DNA of 64,000 nucleotides from Rhodospirillales bacterium (lineage in GTDB: Bacteria; Pseudomonadota; Alphaproteobacteria; Rhodospirillales; Shumkoniaceae), in the NCBI GenBank assembly GCA_028281785.1, contig JANQJG010000072.1, forward strand, positions 1 to 64,000. The letters are read 5' to 3'. Positions 38,809 to 48,095 of this stretch are shown one piece after another (the first letter of the stretch is position 1; every line of letters starts with the position of its first letter). Both the position numbers and the translations under genes were made by a program. Under the pieces are notes generated by a model. It did not search any database. It worked only from the letters and a program-made list of their open reading frames with translations, and was not told where the DNA came from.

Positions 38809-40287
38809 ATGGCGATGAGACTGAACCAGGCCGCCCTGAACTGCCTTCCCGCCGCTGTTTCCGTGCCACAATACAATCGAACCGATGTCACTGCCGGTAT
38901 CCTGCACATCGGCGTGGGCAACTTCCATCGGGCCCATCAGGCGGTGTATCTGGATCGACTTTTCAACAGGGGGCGTGACCACGACTGGGGCATCATCGGT
39001 GCCGGCATCAAGTCCTTCGACGCTACCATGCGGAAAAGGCTTGCGGCACAGGACTGGTTGAGCACCGTCATTGAACTGGACCCCCAGGGCTACACGGCGC
39101 GTGTTATAGGCCCGATGATCGATTTCGCGGAGGTCGATCCGCAGCGTCTGGTTGAGATCCTTTCCCGACCGGAGATCCGCATTGTCTCCCTGACCATTAC
39201 GGAAGGCGGGTACTACATAGACGCAACTGATGGCGGCTTCAACGCCGATCACCCGGAAATCATCCGTGACTTGGAGAACCCCGAGGAGCAGCAAACCGTT
39301 TTCGGTCTTCTGATCTCGGCGCTGGGCAATCGGCATGACCAAGGAATGCCCCCTTTCACGATCATGTCCTGTGACAACCTCCCTGAAAACGGCGCGGTTA
39401 CCAAACGCGCGATGGTCGGGTTGGCGAAACTCATGGCGCCCGGTATCGCGGGCTGGATCGAGGATATGGTCGCCTTTCCCAATGGCATGGTGGACTGCAT
39501 CACGCCAGCGACTGGCGATCGCGAGCGCGCCATGGCGGAAGAGAAGTTTGGCATCGCGGATCCCGGTGTCGTCGTGTGCGAACCCTTTCGTCAGTGGGTG
39601 CTCGAGGATTCCTTCCCCCAGGGTCGCCCGGCGCTCGAGGAAGTCGGCGTGGAGTTCGTCGGGGATGTTGCGCCCTACGAATTGATGAAGCTGCGCATCC
39701 TCAACGGAGGGCATGCAATCATCGCCTATCCCGCCGCGCTGATGGGCCTTGAGTACGCCCGTGACGCCATGGCGACACCGGTCATCCGGGCGTTCCTGGA
39801 GAAGCTGGAAACCGAGGAGGTCCTGCCCACGATCCCACCCATCCCCGGAGTGGATTTCCAGGCCTACCTTGAACAAACCATGTCGCGTTTCGCCAATCCC
39901 GAGATCGGCGATACCATCGCCCGGCTGTGCCTCGACGGATCGAACCGACAGCCGAAGTTCATCCTCCCTGCCATTGCCGACCGCCTAGCAGCGGATCTTC
40001 CGATCGATGGGCTCGCGATGGAAGTCGCACTCTGGTGCCGCTACTGCGCGGGCACACGGGACGATGGGCATTCGATCAAGCTGGAGGATGAAAAAGCCGA
40101 ACGTCTTCGGCAGGCAGCCCTTCAGGCAAAATCCGAGCCAACCGCATTCCTGGCCATGGATGAGGTATTCGGTCCAACGGTAAGCAATCCTGCTTTTAGA
40201 AAGGCATTTTCCACTGCCCTTACCGCCTTGTGGGAACACGGCACAAAGGGTGCCATGGAGGCGTTTGTGGGTAGAGCCAATCGATGA
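38809..40287 (+). CDS. mtlK: Mannitol 2-dehydrogenase
   Basis: 492 residues, polyol-specific long-chain dehydrogenase. N-terminal Rossmann-like ILHIGVGNFHRAHQ and the family catalytic motif K-x5-N-x2-H seen as KLRILNGGH. Oxidises D-mannitol to D-fructose with NAD. The stop overlaps the mtlZ remnant by 4 bp. Confidence 0.95.
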   Translation: MAMRLNQAALNCLPAAVSVPQYNRTDVTAGILHIGVGNFHRAHQAVYLDRLFNRGRDHDWGIIGAGIKSFDATMRKRLAAQDWLSTVIELDPQGYTARVIGPMIDFAEVDPQRLVEILSRPEIRIVSLTITEGGYYIDATDGGFNADHPEIIRDLENPEEQQTVFGLLISALGNRHDQGMPPFTIMSCDNLPENGAVTKRAMVGLAKLMAPGIAGWIEDMVAFPNGMVDCITPATGDRERAMAEEKFGIADPGVVVCEPFRQWVLEDSFPQGRPALEEVGVEFVGDVAPYELMKLRILNGGHAIIAYPAALMGLEYARDAMATPVIRAFLEKLETEEVLPTIPPIPGVDFQAYLEQTMSRFANPEIGDTIARLCLDGSNRQPKFILPAIADRLAADLPIDGLAMEVALWCRYCAGTRDDGHSIKLEDEKAERLRQAALQAKSEPTAFLAMDEVFGPTVSNPAFRKAFSTALTALWEHGTKGAMEAFVGRANR

Positions 40288-40574
40288 TCCTGTGCTGCGG
40301 TGAAGCCCTTATAGATTTCCTGCCCGCAAACGGTACAGAGGGGAAAACGGCCTTTCAGCCTTTCAACGGCGGTGCCGTCTTCAACGTTGCCATCGCACTC
40401 GGGCGCATGGGCCGACCGGTCGGCTTCCTCGGTGGGCTTTCCACGGATTTTTTCGGTCAGCAGCTTACCCAAGGACTGCGCGACAGCGGCGTCGATATCA
40501 GCGGGGGCTTTTCCAAGCAGCGGCATGAAGATCCAATACAGTCCAGGAACGTTTTCCATTCGTCATGTAAGTGA
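40284..40574 (+). pseudogene. mtlZ: Truncated fructokinase (mtlZ 5' fragment)
   Basis: The first 73 codons read as a PfkB-family fructokinase (MILCCGEALIDFLP, GGAVFNVAIALGRMGRP, GFLGGLSTDFFGQQL). Full-length homologues are about 320 residues. After about 40503 similarity ends and the frame runs into 23 unrelated residues and a stop. The ATP-binding GAGD region is missing, so the product cannot be a kinase. Fructose made by SmoS and MtlK must be phosphorylated by another enzyme. Confidence 0.85.
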
Positions 40575-41027
40575 CAACCTTCGACCTTTTTCGACCGGGT
40601 TACGGGCGTCGCTGGTATGCTTACTCGAAACCTGGATACCCATACATTGCGTGGTGGCCGCGTTACTATGATGAGTAATCCAAGTCTGCCCAATCGAGCT
40701 ACGCGACCTGACAAATCGTTCTTGGCCCTGCAGCCAGACCAAGTTGCGATCGTCGAGTATGTAAGGACACCACGCCTGGACTACGATGTTCAGTTTTGGA
40801 CCGGGTCACTCTTCGATCAGAAACTTTACGAAAACCCGATGGCAATCCCGATACAGGCCCAAGCCCGTGCCGGAAGCAGGATCCACCATTAAGCGACTGC
40901 GTATTCGCACCCCATCTTTTTCTTAGCCTTCCAGCCCTCCCTGCACGGCAGAAATATGGAGCTATATGCACGAGATCCCGATGTATTTGGAAACACCGCG
41001 CCAATAGGGTGACGCCAGTTTGCAGAG
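40575..41027. other. Degenerate region after the truncated mtlZ
   Basis: About 450 bp without a gene I can identify. It separates the broken end of the rightward polyol operon from the leftward hydrolase. A minus-strand frame near 40500-40560 (starting ENVPGLYWIFMPLLGK) hints at another fragment but overlaps mtlZ and is too short to name. Confidence 0.5.
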
Positions 41028-41891
41028 CTATTGCACGCCGCAAGCCCGCCTGACAGCGGTCGCGATCGGGCTGGCCGGATCGAGATACTGATCCATGATG
41101 TTGAAGTGGTGATAGCCAGGGAGAACATGAACTTCCGGATCATGGCCGTGAACACGCAAATGCCGCGAGTAATCGAAGCTCTGTTCCACCCACGCCCAGG
41201 GTTCCCGACCGCCGGCAAAGACCCAGACCGGGCATGAGGATAGCGGCGGCAATGAAAGCACGTTGTTGCGTGCGACAATGTCGTCGTCGAGGTTGAGGTC
41301 GTCGGCGACACTGATATGCCGGGCCGGCTCCGGGTCGTAGATGCCGCTGATGACCACCGCGCCCTTGACCGGATGCGCCCGCAGCCCGCGTGCGGTCCAG
41401 TCGGTCGCCAGCGCCATCGCGCAAAGATGCGCTCCGGCCGAATTCCCCGAGAGGCTGATCGCTTCCGGATTGCCCCCGTATTCCCCGATGCTACGGTGGC
41501 ACCATGTGATCGCGTCGAGCGCGGAGGCCGTGACGCCGTCCAGCGTGGCCTGGGGGCACAGGTCATAGTTGGCGACCACCACCGTGACACCGCGCTGAAC
41601 GAGGTCGCGCGCGATGAAGGCAAAGTTCTCCTTGTCCTGAGCCCGCCAATAGCCACCGTGAAAGAAGATATGCACCGGTGAGCCTTGCGTTGAGGGAAAG
41701 ATATCGACGCTATGCAGTGCCCCTTCGCCGTACCGGACATCGAGATGCGCGGTCATGACGTTCCGGCAAACGCGGCTGACCGCGTTCCGAAACGTTTGAA
41801 ACGATGAGAAGTCCGTGACCGAGTTCTGCGGGTTATAGTGATACTCGCGCTCTTCGGCGCTCATGGATTGCCACGTCTTCATTGTTTTCAT
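41028..41891 (-). CDS. Alpha/beta hydrolase (esterase/formamidase-like)
   Basis: 287 residues. Oxyanion-hole motif HGGYW, nucleophile elbow SGNSAGAHL (G-x-S-x-G), and a C-terminal His in GYHHFNIMD. Resembles the bacterial kynurenine-formamidase-like/HSL-type esterases. Last gene of the long leftward operon, 2 bp after the SMP-30 gene. It may release an esterified or amidated sugar-like substrate; the natural substrate is unknown. Confidence 0.85.
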   Translation of the reverse strand: MKTMKTWQSMSAEEREYHYNPQNSVTDFSSFQTFRNAVSRVCRNVMTAHLDVRYGEGALHSVDIFPSTQGSPVHIFFHGGYWRAQDKENFAFIARDLVQRGVTVVVANYDLCPQATLDGVTASALDAITWCHRSIGEYGGNPEAISLSGNSAGAHLCAMALATDWTARGLRAHPVKGAVVISGIYDPEPARHISVADDLNLDDDIVARNNVLSLPPLSSCPVWVFAGGREPWAWVEQSFDYSRHLRVHGHDPEVHVLPGYHHFNIMDQYLDPASPIATAVRRACGVQ

Positions 41892-41893
41892 TG

Positions 41894-42766
41894 TTAATTT
41901 CCCGCAAAGAAAGGTTCGGCAACGCCCTTGGCGCCAGTTCCGGTTACGGCGAACAGACCGCCAGCCAGCGGTTGCTCGCACTCGGCGGCCTCGTCGAGAA
42001 AGCGCCGGCTTGTCACGACATATAGAACATCAAGATCCGGGCCCCCAAACGTGCACATGGTCGGGTGCTTGACCGGCAGCTCAATGCGCCTGTCCAAGCG
42101 CCCCCTGGGGTCGAAGCAGCAGATCGAACCGTCATGGATCATCGCGCACCAATAGTTGCCGTCGCGGTCCGCGGTCGCGCCGTCGACCCTGCCCACCATG
42201 TCGTCGGTCCGGAAGAAGACGCGCTTGTTGGCGACATTGCCGGTCTCGATGTCATAGTCATAGGCATAGACGACCAAGGCCCTCGTGTCGGCGAAATACA
42301 TGGTTTCGTTGTCAGGACTCCAGGCCAGGCCGTTCGAAACCGTGATGCCATCGTCTAGGCGGTACGTCGACCAGTCCGGATCAAGGCGCCACAGAACCCC
42401 GGCGCCGGGTGCGAAATTCCGGTCCATGGTGCCCACGAGATAGCGGCCACGCCGATCGCATTTACCATCGTTGAAGATGACATCGGGGCCGGGTTGAGGA
42501 TTGACGACCTGTTCCACAGCGACAGGATCAAGCGACACCCGGCAAAAACCCGATTGCAGCCCGGCAACGATCCCCCCTGTCCGGTTAAAAACCAGCGAAC
42601 CAATGATCTCCGGCATCTTCCACGACTGCACGTCGCCGGTCTTGGGATCATACCGGCGGATCATCGGACCGAACGCATCAACCCAGTACAAGCGGCCCTC
42701 GGCCGGATTCCAGATGACGCCCTCGCCCAGAATATCTTTGGTCTCCGCCACGCATGTGATGTCCAT
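41894..42766 (-). CDS. SMP-30/gluconolactonase family lactonase
   Basis: 290 residues, six-bladed beta-propeller. Metal/catalytic segments: GEGVIWNPAEGRLYWVD, FNDGKCDRRGRYLVGTM (Asn-Asp), ITVSNGLAWSPDNETMYFADT and DGATADRDGNYWCAM. Hydrolyses sugar lactones to aldonates or aldarates. The start at 42766 is chosen; the extension to 42835 overlaps the upstream permease. Fits a lactone made by the NAD-dependent enzyme at 46140. Confidence 0.9.
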   Translation of the reverse strand: MDITCVAETKDILGEGVIWNPAEGRLYWVDAFGPMIRRYDPKTGDVQSWKMPEIIGSLVFNRTGGIVAGLQSGFCRVSLDPVAVEQVVNPQPGPDVIFNDGKCDRRGRYLVGTMDRNFAPGAGVLWRLDPDWSTYRLDDGITVSNGLAWSPDNETMYFADTRALVVYAYDYDIETGNVANKRVFFRTDDMVGRVDGATADRDGNYWCAMIHDGSICCFDPRGRLDRRIELPVKHPTMCTFGGPDLDVLYVVTSRRFLDEAAECEQPLAGGLFAVTGTGAKGVAEPFFAGN

Positions 42767-42776
42767 TTCCTGATCC

Positions 42777-43598
42777 CTATTGATCGTCGGTATCTTGGAG
42801 GCCCCGGCCGACGAGGATAACGGCCAGCGAGGCAACGATGAGCGCCAGGCCGGGGAACAGCGCCATCCACGGCGCGATTAGCAGATAGTCCTTGCTTTCC
42901 TGCAGGCTGGCCCCCCAATCGGCGGTCGGCGGTTGGACACCAAGCCCCAGGAAGCCGAGGGCCGCCTGCACTTGAAGCGCCAGAGGAAATAGGATGATGT
43001 ATTGGGTGGCGATGCTGGGGACGACATTGGGCAGCAAGTGGCGCAACAGCACGCGATCATGACCGGCGCCGAGCGCCTGCGCGGCCTCGACATAGGGCTT
43101 GGCGCCTTCGACCATCGTCGTCGACCTCGCGGCTCGAAAGAATAGCGGCAGGTAGACGACCGACAGCGCCAGGACCAGATAACCCATGTTCGAGCCCAAG
43201 ATGCCGGTGATCATGACACCGAGAAAGATCGGCGGAAAACTGAGGATCACCTCGATCATCTGGCCCGAGGAGATGTCCGTCCAGCCCCTGGCATAACCGG
43301 CCAAGGAACCAGCCAGGCCCCCGAATATCGCGGAAAGAAGCAAGGAGCCCGAAACGATGCCCAAGGTGGTCCTTGCGCCGTGCACCACCCGCGCAAAGAC
43401 GTCGCGCCCGACGTGGTCCGTACCGAACCAATGGTCGCCGGAAGGCGCCAGCAGCGCGTTTGCGACATCGATGGCCTCGGGCGGATGGACCGCAAATACC
43501 TTCGGCACGGCGACCACGATCAACAGCACCGCGATCATCGCGAGACCGGTCGCAAGCCCCGGTCGGGACCTGAGATAAGCAAATACGGTCGGGTTCAC
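42777..43598 (-). CDS. Oligopeptide-type ABC transporter permease (DppC/OppC)
   Basis: 273 residues, about six membrane helices, with the DppC features HWFGTDHVGRDVFARVVHG and the EAA-like loop YVEAAQALGAGHDRVLLRHLLP. Overlaps the DppB stop by 4 bp. Confidence 0.93.
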   Translation of the reverse strand: MNPTVFAYLRSRPGLATGLAMIAVLLIVVAVPKVFAVHPPEAIDVANALLAPSGDHWFGTDHVGRDVFARVVHGARTTLGIVSGSLLLSAIFGGLAGSLAGYARGWTDISSGQMIEVILSFPPIFLGVMITGILGSNMGYLVLALSVVYLPLFFRAARSTTMVEGAKPYVEAAQALGAGHDRVLLRHLLPNVVPSIATQYIILFPLALQVQAALGFLGLGVQPPTADWGASLQESKDYLLIAPWMALFPGLALIVASLAVILVGRGLQDTDDQ

Positions 43599-44536
43599 GT
43601 TCTCAGCCTCGGATCGATTGCCCGATAAAGCAGATCAACAATGAGATTGACGACGATTGCCGAGATGAGAACCGTCAGCAGCGCGCCTTGGACAACGGGA
43701 AAGTCCCTTGCGTTCAAGGCGTTGACCAGGAGACGGCCCAGCCCGGGCAGCCCGAAGATGGATTCGATGACCACGACGCCGCCCAGAATCTGGATGAAGA
43801 TCAACCCCATGAAGGTCGACAACGGCACCAGGATGTTGCGCAGGACATGGCGCAGCAGGACCCGGCGCATCGGCATGCCGCGGGCGCGCGCGGCGCGTAC
43901 ATAATCCTGTCCCATCGCCGCTATGACATGTTGGCGGACAAACTGCGCATAGGCCGCGATCTGCAGGAAGGCCAAACTCAACATGGGCAGCATCAAGATG
44001 GTCAGGTTTTCCGTGATCGAACGGACGGGAGACACGTAGATTGTCGGGGGAGACCATCCCAAGAGCTCGGACACGCCGAACAGCAGCATCAGCCCGATCC
44101 AAAAGACCGGCGTCGCAAGTGCCACGACGTTGAACGACTGAATCGCGGTGTCAAACGCGCCGCCTGACCAGCGGCCGACCATGAGGCCCAGTGGTACGCC
44201 GATAAATGCGGAAAACACCAGAACCAGCAAGGCCAGCTGAAGGGAAACCAGGAACGCCGACGCGACAAGAGCGGTTACCGGCGCGCCCAACCTCCAGGAC
44301 ACGCCCAGGTCGCCGCGCAGAACACGTCCCAGCCAATCGAGATACTGGATATGGATCGGTTCATCCAATCCGAAGAATCGCCTGAGAACCGCCTCGCCCT
44401 CGCTGCCGCCCAACTGCCCCATCATCTGCTCGACGATATCGCCGGGCACGGCGCGGACCATGGCGAACACGACAATGCTCGCCAGGAACAACGTGATAAG
44501 CGATGCCGCCAATCGGCGAAGGACGAATGCCCCCAT
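43595..44536 (-). CDS. Oligopeptide-type ABC transporter permease (DppB/OppB)
   Basis: 313 residues, six helices, N-terminal LRRLAASLITLFLASIVVF and the loop YVRAARARGMPMRRVLLRHVLRN, all typical of DppB/OppB. Nine base pairs after the binding-protein gene. Confidence 0.93.
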   Translation of the reverse strand: MGAFVLRRLAASLITLFLASIVVFAMVRAVPGDIVEQMMGQLGGSEGEAVLRRFFGLDEPIHIQYLDWLGRVLRGDLGVSWRLGAPVTALVASAFLVSLQLALLVLVFSAFIGVPLGLMVGRWSGGAFDTAIQSFNVVALATPVFWIGLMLLFGVSELLGWSPPTIYVSPVRSITENLTILMLPMLSLAFLQIAAYAQFVRQHVIAAMGQDYVRAARARGMPMRRVLLRHVLRNILVPLSTFMGLIFIQILGGVVVIESIFGLPGLGRLLVNALNARDFPVVQGALLTVLISAIVVNLIVDLLYRAIDPRLRT

Positions 44537-44545
44537 AACGATGCG

Positions 44546-46147
44546 TCAGATGTCCAGCCAGGTCTTTACGAGACCGAAATGCCAACCGATCGGATGCATG
44601 CGGTGGTTCTTGACCTTGTCGGAGACCACGACCAAATGGTCGGCGCCGAACAGCATGATTGTCGGCACGCTCTCCGCAAGCCGCATCTGAAACCGACCAT
44701 AGATGGATTTGCGGTCTTCATAGGTCAGCGCCGCGCGGCCCTGATCGAGCAGTGCGCTGGCCTTGTCGTCGTTCCAGTTCCGGAAGTCAGCGCCCTCCGG
44801 CTGCTTGCGGAAATGACGGTAGTAAAGGATGTTGGGGTCGGGTGGCGTCCCCCAATCATTGAGCGTAAAGCCCATCTGGCGCGATCGGAAGTTGGTCAGC
44901 CACGTGCCAAGATCGACACGATTGATGTTTGCCCTGATGCCGCCGGCCGCCAATTGCTGTACCAACGTCAACGCCGCCGGCTCCATCCATTCATATCCAA
45001 TGATCGTCGTCAGATCGATGTCGAACCCATCAGGATGGCCGGCTTCCGTAAGGAGTGCTTTTGCGCGTTCCACATCCACAACTTGGTTCGGTAGCTGCTC
45101 GATGGGGACGCCCCAGCGTTCTTGCATGCCCGGAACCATGGTTCCGAGCCTCTGTCCGTAGCCGGAAATCCCAGCCTGCATGACAGCATCGCGGTCGATC
45201 AGAAGGGCGATGGCCCGGCGGACACGCTCGTCCGTCAACGGGCCGTAGGCACAATCGAGATCGAGCACCTTCTGGTTGAGGGAGATCGAACGCTGAATGC
45301 TCAGCCCCTCGGCCCCCTCCAGTTGTTTTGCGTCCTGAGGCCGGACCAGGACGGCCATGTCGACGCGACCGTTCTTCACCGCGACCAGCATACCGGCGCT
45401 GTTCGGGATGAAATTCACGACGATCTCGTCAAGGTAAGGCAGGCCAGGCTGCCAGTAATCAGGGTTGCGCTCCATTCGGATGAAGCTGTTCTGCTGAAAC
45501 TCCGCCATGCGGAAGGGGCCCGTGCCAACGCTGGAGCTGTTCAGCAAAGCCCGTGCGTTCGGCCGGTCGTACCAGCCGCGCGGAATTGGCGATGCGTTGC
45601 GGTGGGTCAACGTAATGAGAAATGCCGAATTCGGCCCCTTCAGCGTCACCCTGACCGCATGTGTGTCCAAGACTTCGACCTGTTGCACATCCGCGAAATC
45701 CCGCGCGCCAATGGTGCCGTTTTCCGGATTGCGCATATAATCCAGGCTGTACTTAACATCCTCGGCCTCGAACGGCTCGCCGGTGTGAAAGGTCACCCCC
45801 TTGCGCAGATTGAACGTGTATGTCGTCGCGTCCGGGGAGACCTCCCAGCTTTCGGCGAGAAGCGGGTGCGGATTGCCCAACGGGTCGGCATAAACAAGTG
45901 TCTGGTACATAAGAACGGCAACAAAATTCACCGCCTCACCCGCTTGGTGATAGATGTCCATGGAGGGTGGCTCGATCAACGAACCGACCGTCAGCCGGCC
46001 GCCGCTTTTCGCCTTCGCGTCGGCCGCACCATAGAGGACTGCGTCGTCGGCGAACGCCGGCTGGGAAGACAATGATACACCCAGCAAACCTGCGAGCGGC
46101 GCGAGCGCGACACCCTTGAGCAGTGTTCTCCTATAGATTTCAAACAT
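44546..46147 (-). CDS. Oligopeptide-type ABC transporter substrate-binding protein
   Basis: 533 residues, family-5 solute-binding protein. The leader has twin arginine (YRRTLLKGVALAP) and ends near PAFADDA. Conserved NLRKGVTFHTGEPFEAEDVKYS segment is present in parts (LRKGVTFHTGEPFEAEDV). Ligands of this class include peptides, oligosaccharides, opines and plant-derived conjugates. GGAGGAGCC precedes the ATG. Overlaps the epimerase stop by 8 bp. Confidence 0.92.
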   Translation of the reverse strand: MFEIYRRTLLKGVALAPLAGLLGVSLSSQPAFADDAVLYGAADAKAKSGGRLTVGSLIEPPSMDIYHQAGEAVNFVAVLMYQTLVYADPLGNPHPLLAESWEVSPDATTYTFNLRKGVTFHTGEPFEAEDVKYSLDYMRNPENGTIGARDFADVQQVEVLDTHAVRVTLKGPNSAFLITLTHRNASPIPRGWYDRPNARALLNSSSVGTGPFRMAEFQQNSFIRMERNPDYWQPGLPYLDEIVVNFIPNSAGMLVAVKNGRVDMAVLVRPQDAKQLEGAEGLSIQRSISLNQKVLDLDCAYGPLTDERVRRAIALLIDRDAVMQAGISGYGQRLGTMVPGMQERWGVPIEQLPNQVVDVERAKALLTEAGHPDGFDIDLTTIIGYEWMEPAALTLVQQLAAGGIRANINRVDLGTWLTNFRSRQMGFTLNDWGTPPDPNILYYRHFRKQPEGADFRNWNDDKASALLDQGRAALTYEDRKSIYGRFQMRLAESVPTIMLFGADHLVVVSDKVKNHRMHPIGWHFGLVKTWLDI

Positions 46148-47093
46148 TGGCTCCTCCGTTCGGCCCATCGGCTTGTCGAACACAGTCGACGACAATGTCG
46201 CGTGGCGAGAAACGCGGCACAAAACCCGTCTCGGCCACCATGCGGTCGGCCGAGACCAAGGGGTAGACCATGTGCGCCTCCACCCTTGAAAGCCGCACAT
46301 CAAGATCCGGGCGCACATGCCTTACCGCATCAATGATTTCCCCGATATTCGTCGCGCCACCGTTGACGTGGTAGAGCGCCGACAAGGGTTCCGGCTTGAG
46401 GCACAGGCCGAGAAACGCGGCGGCAACGTCCTCCACATGGACGATATCGAAGGCCTGCGAGCCCCAGCTCAGTTCGACCGGTCCGTCCTCCGGCCGATGC
46501 GCGAATAACCGCTTCAGCGGATCAAGAATACCCGAATAGGGATGCCGAGGCCCCAACACCAGGGTCGGACGCACCGCGGCTATATCCACTCCCATCACAT
46601 CATGGGCATAGATGGAAATCTGCTCGGCCAATGCCTTGGTCAGTCCATATATGTTGCACGGCCGCGCGATCGCGTCCTCGTCGAAGGTCACGTTCATGTT
46701 TCCGGTCGTCCGGCCCAGCGCAACCGTCGAACTCGACCAAACAATCCTCGGCACGCCGTGTTCCAGGCCGGTTTCGACGACATTTCTCAGACCCTCGACA
46801 TTGATCGCAAATGCAGCGTCCCGGTCCGTCTCGGCCGATATCGCCAGACCGGTGGAAGGCTGGCTGAATGCGGCAAGAGAAACGATCGCGCACGGCTCAA
46901 CACGCCTGACCGCCTCCGACAGTGCAACCCGATCGGCGATGGACCCGGCTATGAGCTCAATGCCGTCACCCAACGCACCATGATCGCCCGCGAGGTCAAA
47001 ACCGGTAACGGAGATCCCTTCACGCCGAAAGGCGGCGATGGCGGCCTGTCCGATGAAACCGCACGCTCCAATGACAAGAACCCGTCGAACCAT
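46140..47093 (-). CDS. NAD-dependent epimerase/dehydratase family protein
   Basis: 317 residues, extended SDR. Cofactor motif GACGFIGQAAIAAF, active-site IVWSSSTVALG and YGLTKALAEQ (YxxxK). Could be a sugar epimerase or an oxidising enzyme such as a uronate dehydrogenase. The latter would give a lactone for the SMP-30 protein; this is an inference from the operon. Wedged between the ATPase genes and the binding-protein gene. Confidence 0.87.
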   Translation of the reverse strand: MVRRVLVIGACGFIGQAAIAAFRREGISVTGFDLAGDHGALGDGIELIAGSIADRVALSEAVRRVEPCAIVSLAAFSQPSTGLAISAETDRDAAFAINVEGLRNVVETGLEHGVPRIVWSSSTVALGRTTGNMNVTFDEDAIARPCNIYGLTKALAEQISIYAHDVMGVDIAAVRPTLVLGPRHPYSGILDPLKRLFAHRPEDGPVELSWGSQAFDIVHVEDVAAAFLGLCLKPEPLSALYHVNGGATNIGEIIDAVRHVRPDLDVRLSRVEAHMVYPLVSADRMVAETGFVPRFSPRDIVVDCVRQADGPNGGANV

Positions 47094-47102
47094 TGGCCAC
47101 TC

Positions 47103-48095
47103 CTATCCTGCCGACCGAAGCACAAGGTCGTCGCGGATACAGGCCGTCGCCCGTCCATTGCCCTTCGGTCTCAGTTTCATCGGAGCGTGCCGACAATCGG
47201 TGATGGCATAGGGGCAACGCGGATGGAAAACACATCCGGATGGAGGCGCGATCGGGTTGGGGGGCTCCCCATGAAGAACGATTCTGCGCCGTTTCTTGGT
47301 CCCAGGATGGCTGGGCATCGCGTCCAGAAGAGCTTCGGTGTACGGGTGGGCAGGCGCGCCAAACACCTCATCGCTCGCGCCTGTCTCAACCAGATGGCCC
47401 AGATAAAGGACGGCGATCCGTCCCGCCAGCTGATGAACCACGCGCAGATCGTGGCTGATAAACAGCATCGCCAGATCAGTCTTTTCCTGAAGCGTCTTGA
47501 GTAGATCGATGATCTCGGCTTGGATGGACACGTCCAGTGCCGAAACCGGTTCGTCGGCAACGATGATTCGCGGCTCAACGGAAAGGGCGCGCGCAATGGC
47601 AACGCGCTGTCTTTGCCCTCCTGAAAGTGCTTTGGGGTAACGGCGGCCGAATGATGGATCGAGCCCCACGCGTTTGAGCGACGCGGCAACGCGGTCCGGC
47701 AGCTCAGGCCGCGTTGCCAGGCCGTGCAAACGCATTCCCTCCGCGATCATCGATCCAACACGCATCTTCGGATTCAGGCTGGCGTAAGGGTCCTGGAAGA
47801 CCGGCTGCATTTGCCGCCTCAGAGGACGAAGCTGCCCTGCGGTGAGCGCCGTGATTGGGCGCCCATCGAACGAAACCTCACCGGATGACGGCTGCAAGAG
47901 CCGGATCGCCAACCGGCCGAGCGTCGATTTGCCCGACCCCGATTCCCCGACAAGACCCAAAACCTCGCCTTCACGCAGATCAAAGCTGGCATCCGAAACC
48001 GCGTGCACAACGCCGCCGGAGCGACCAAGCCAAGTGCCGCTGCGGGCGAATGATTTGCTGACGGCGTCGACCTTAAGGAGCGGCTGCGCCGTCAT
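47103..48095 (-). CDS. Oligopeptide-type ABC transporter ATP-binding protein (OppF)
   Basis: 330 residues. Walker A GESGSGKST, signature LSGGQRQR, Walker B IIVADEPVSALDVSIQ, H-loop FISHDL. The C-terminus has the Opp/Dpp four-Cys iron-sulfur-like region (GCVFHPRCPYAITDC). Start at 48095 overlaps the OppD stop (ATGA). Confidence 0.93.
   Translation of the reverse strand: MTAQPLLKVDAVSKSFARSGTWLGRSGGVVHAVSDASFDLREGEVLGLVGESGSGKSTLGRLAIRLLQPSSGEVSFDGRPITALTAGQLRPLRRQMQPVFQDPYASLNPKMRVGSMIAEGMRLHGLATRPELPDRVAASLKRVGLDPSFGRRYPKALSGGQRQRVAIARALSVEPRIIVADEPVSALDVSIQAEIIDLLKTLQEKTDLAMLFISHDLRVVHQLAGRIAVLYLGHLVETGASDEVFGAPAHPYTEALLDAMPSHPGTKKRRRIVLHGEPPNPIAPPSGCVFHPRCPYAITDCRHAPMKLRPKGNGRATACIRDDLVLRSAG

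Noticed and set aside
40617-40892. A 91-codon plus-strand frame after mtlZ
   Set aside because: No domain, no ribosome binding site and atypical composition; treated as part of the degenerate region.
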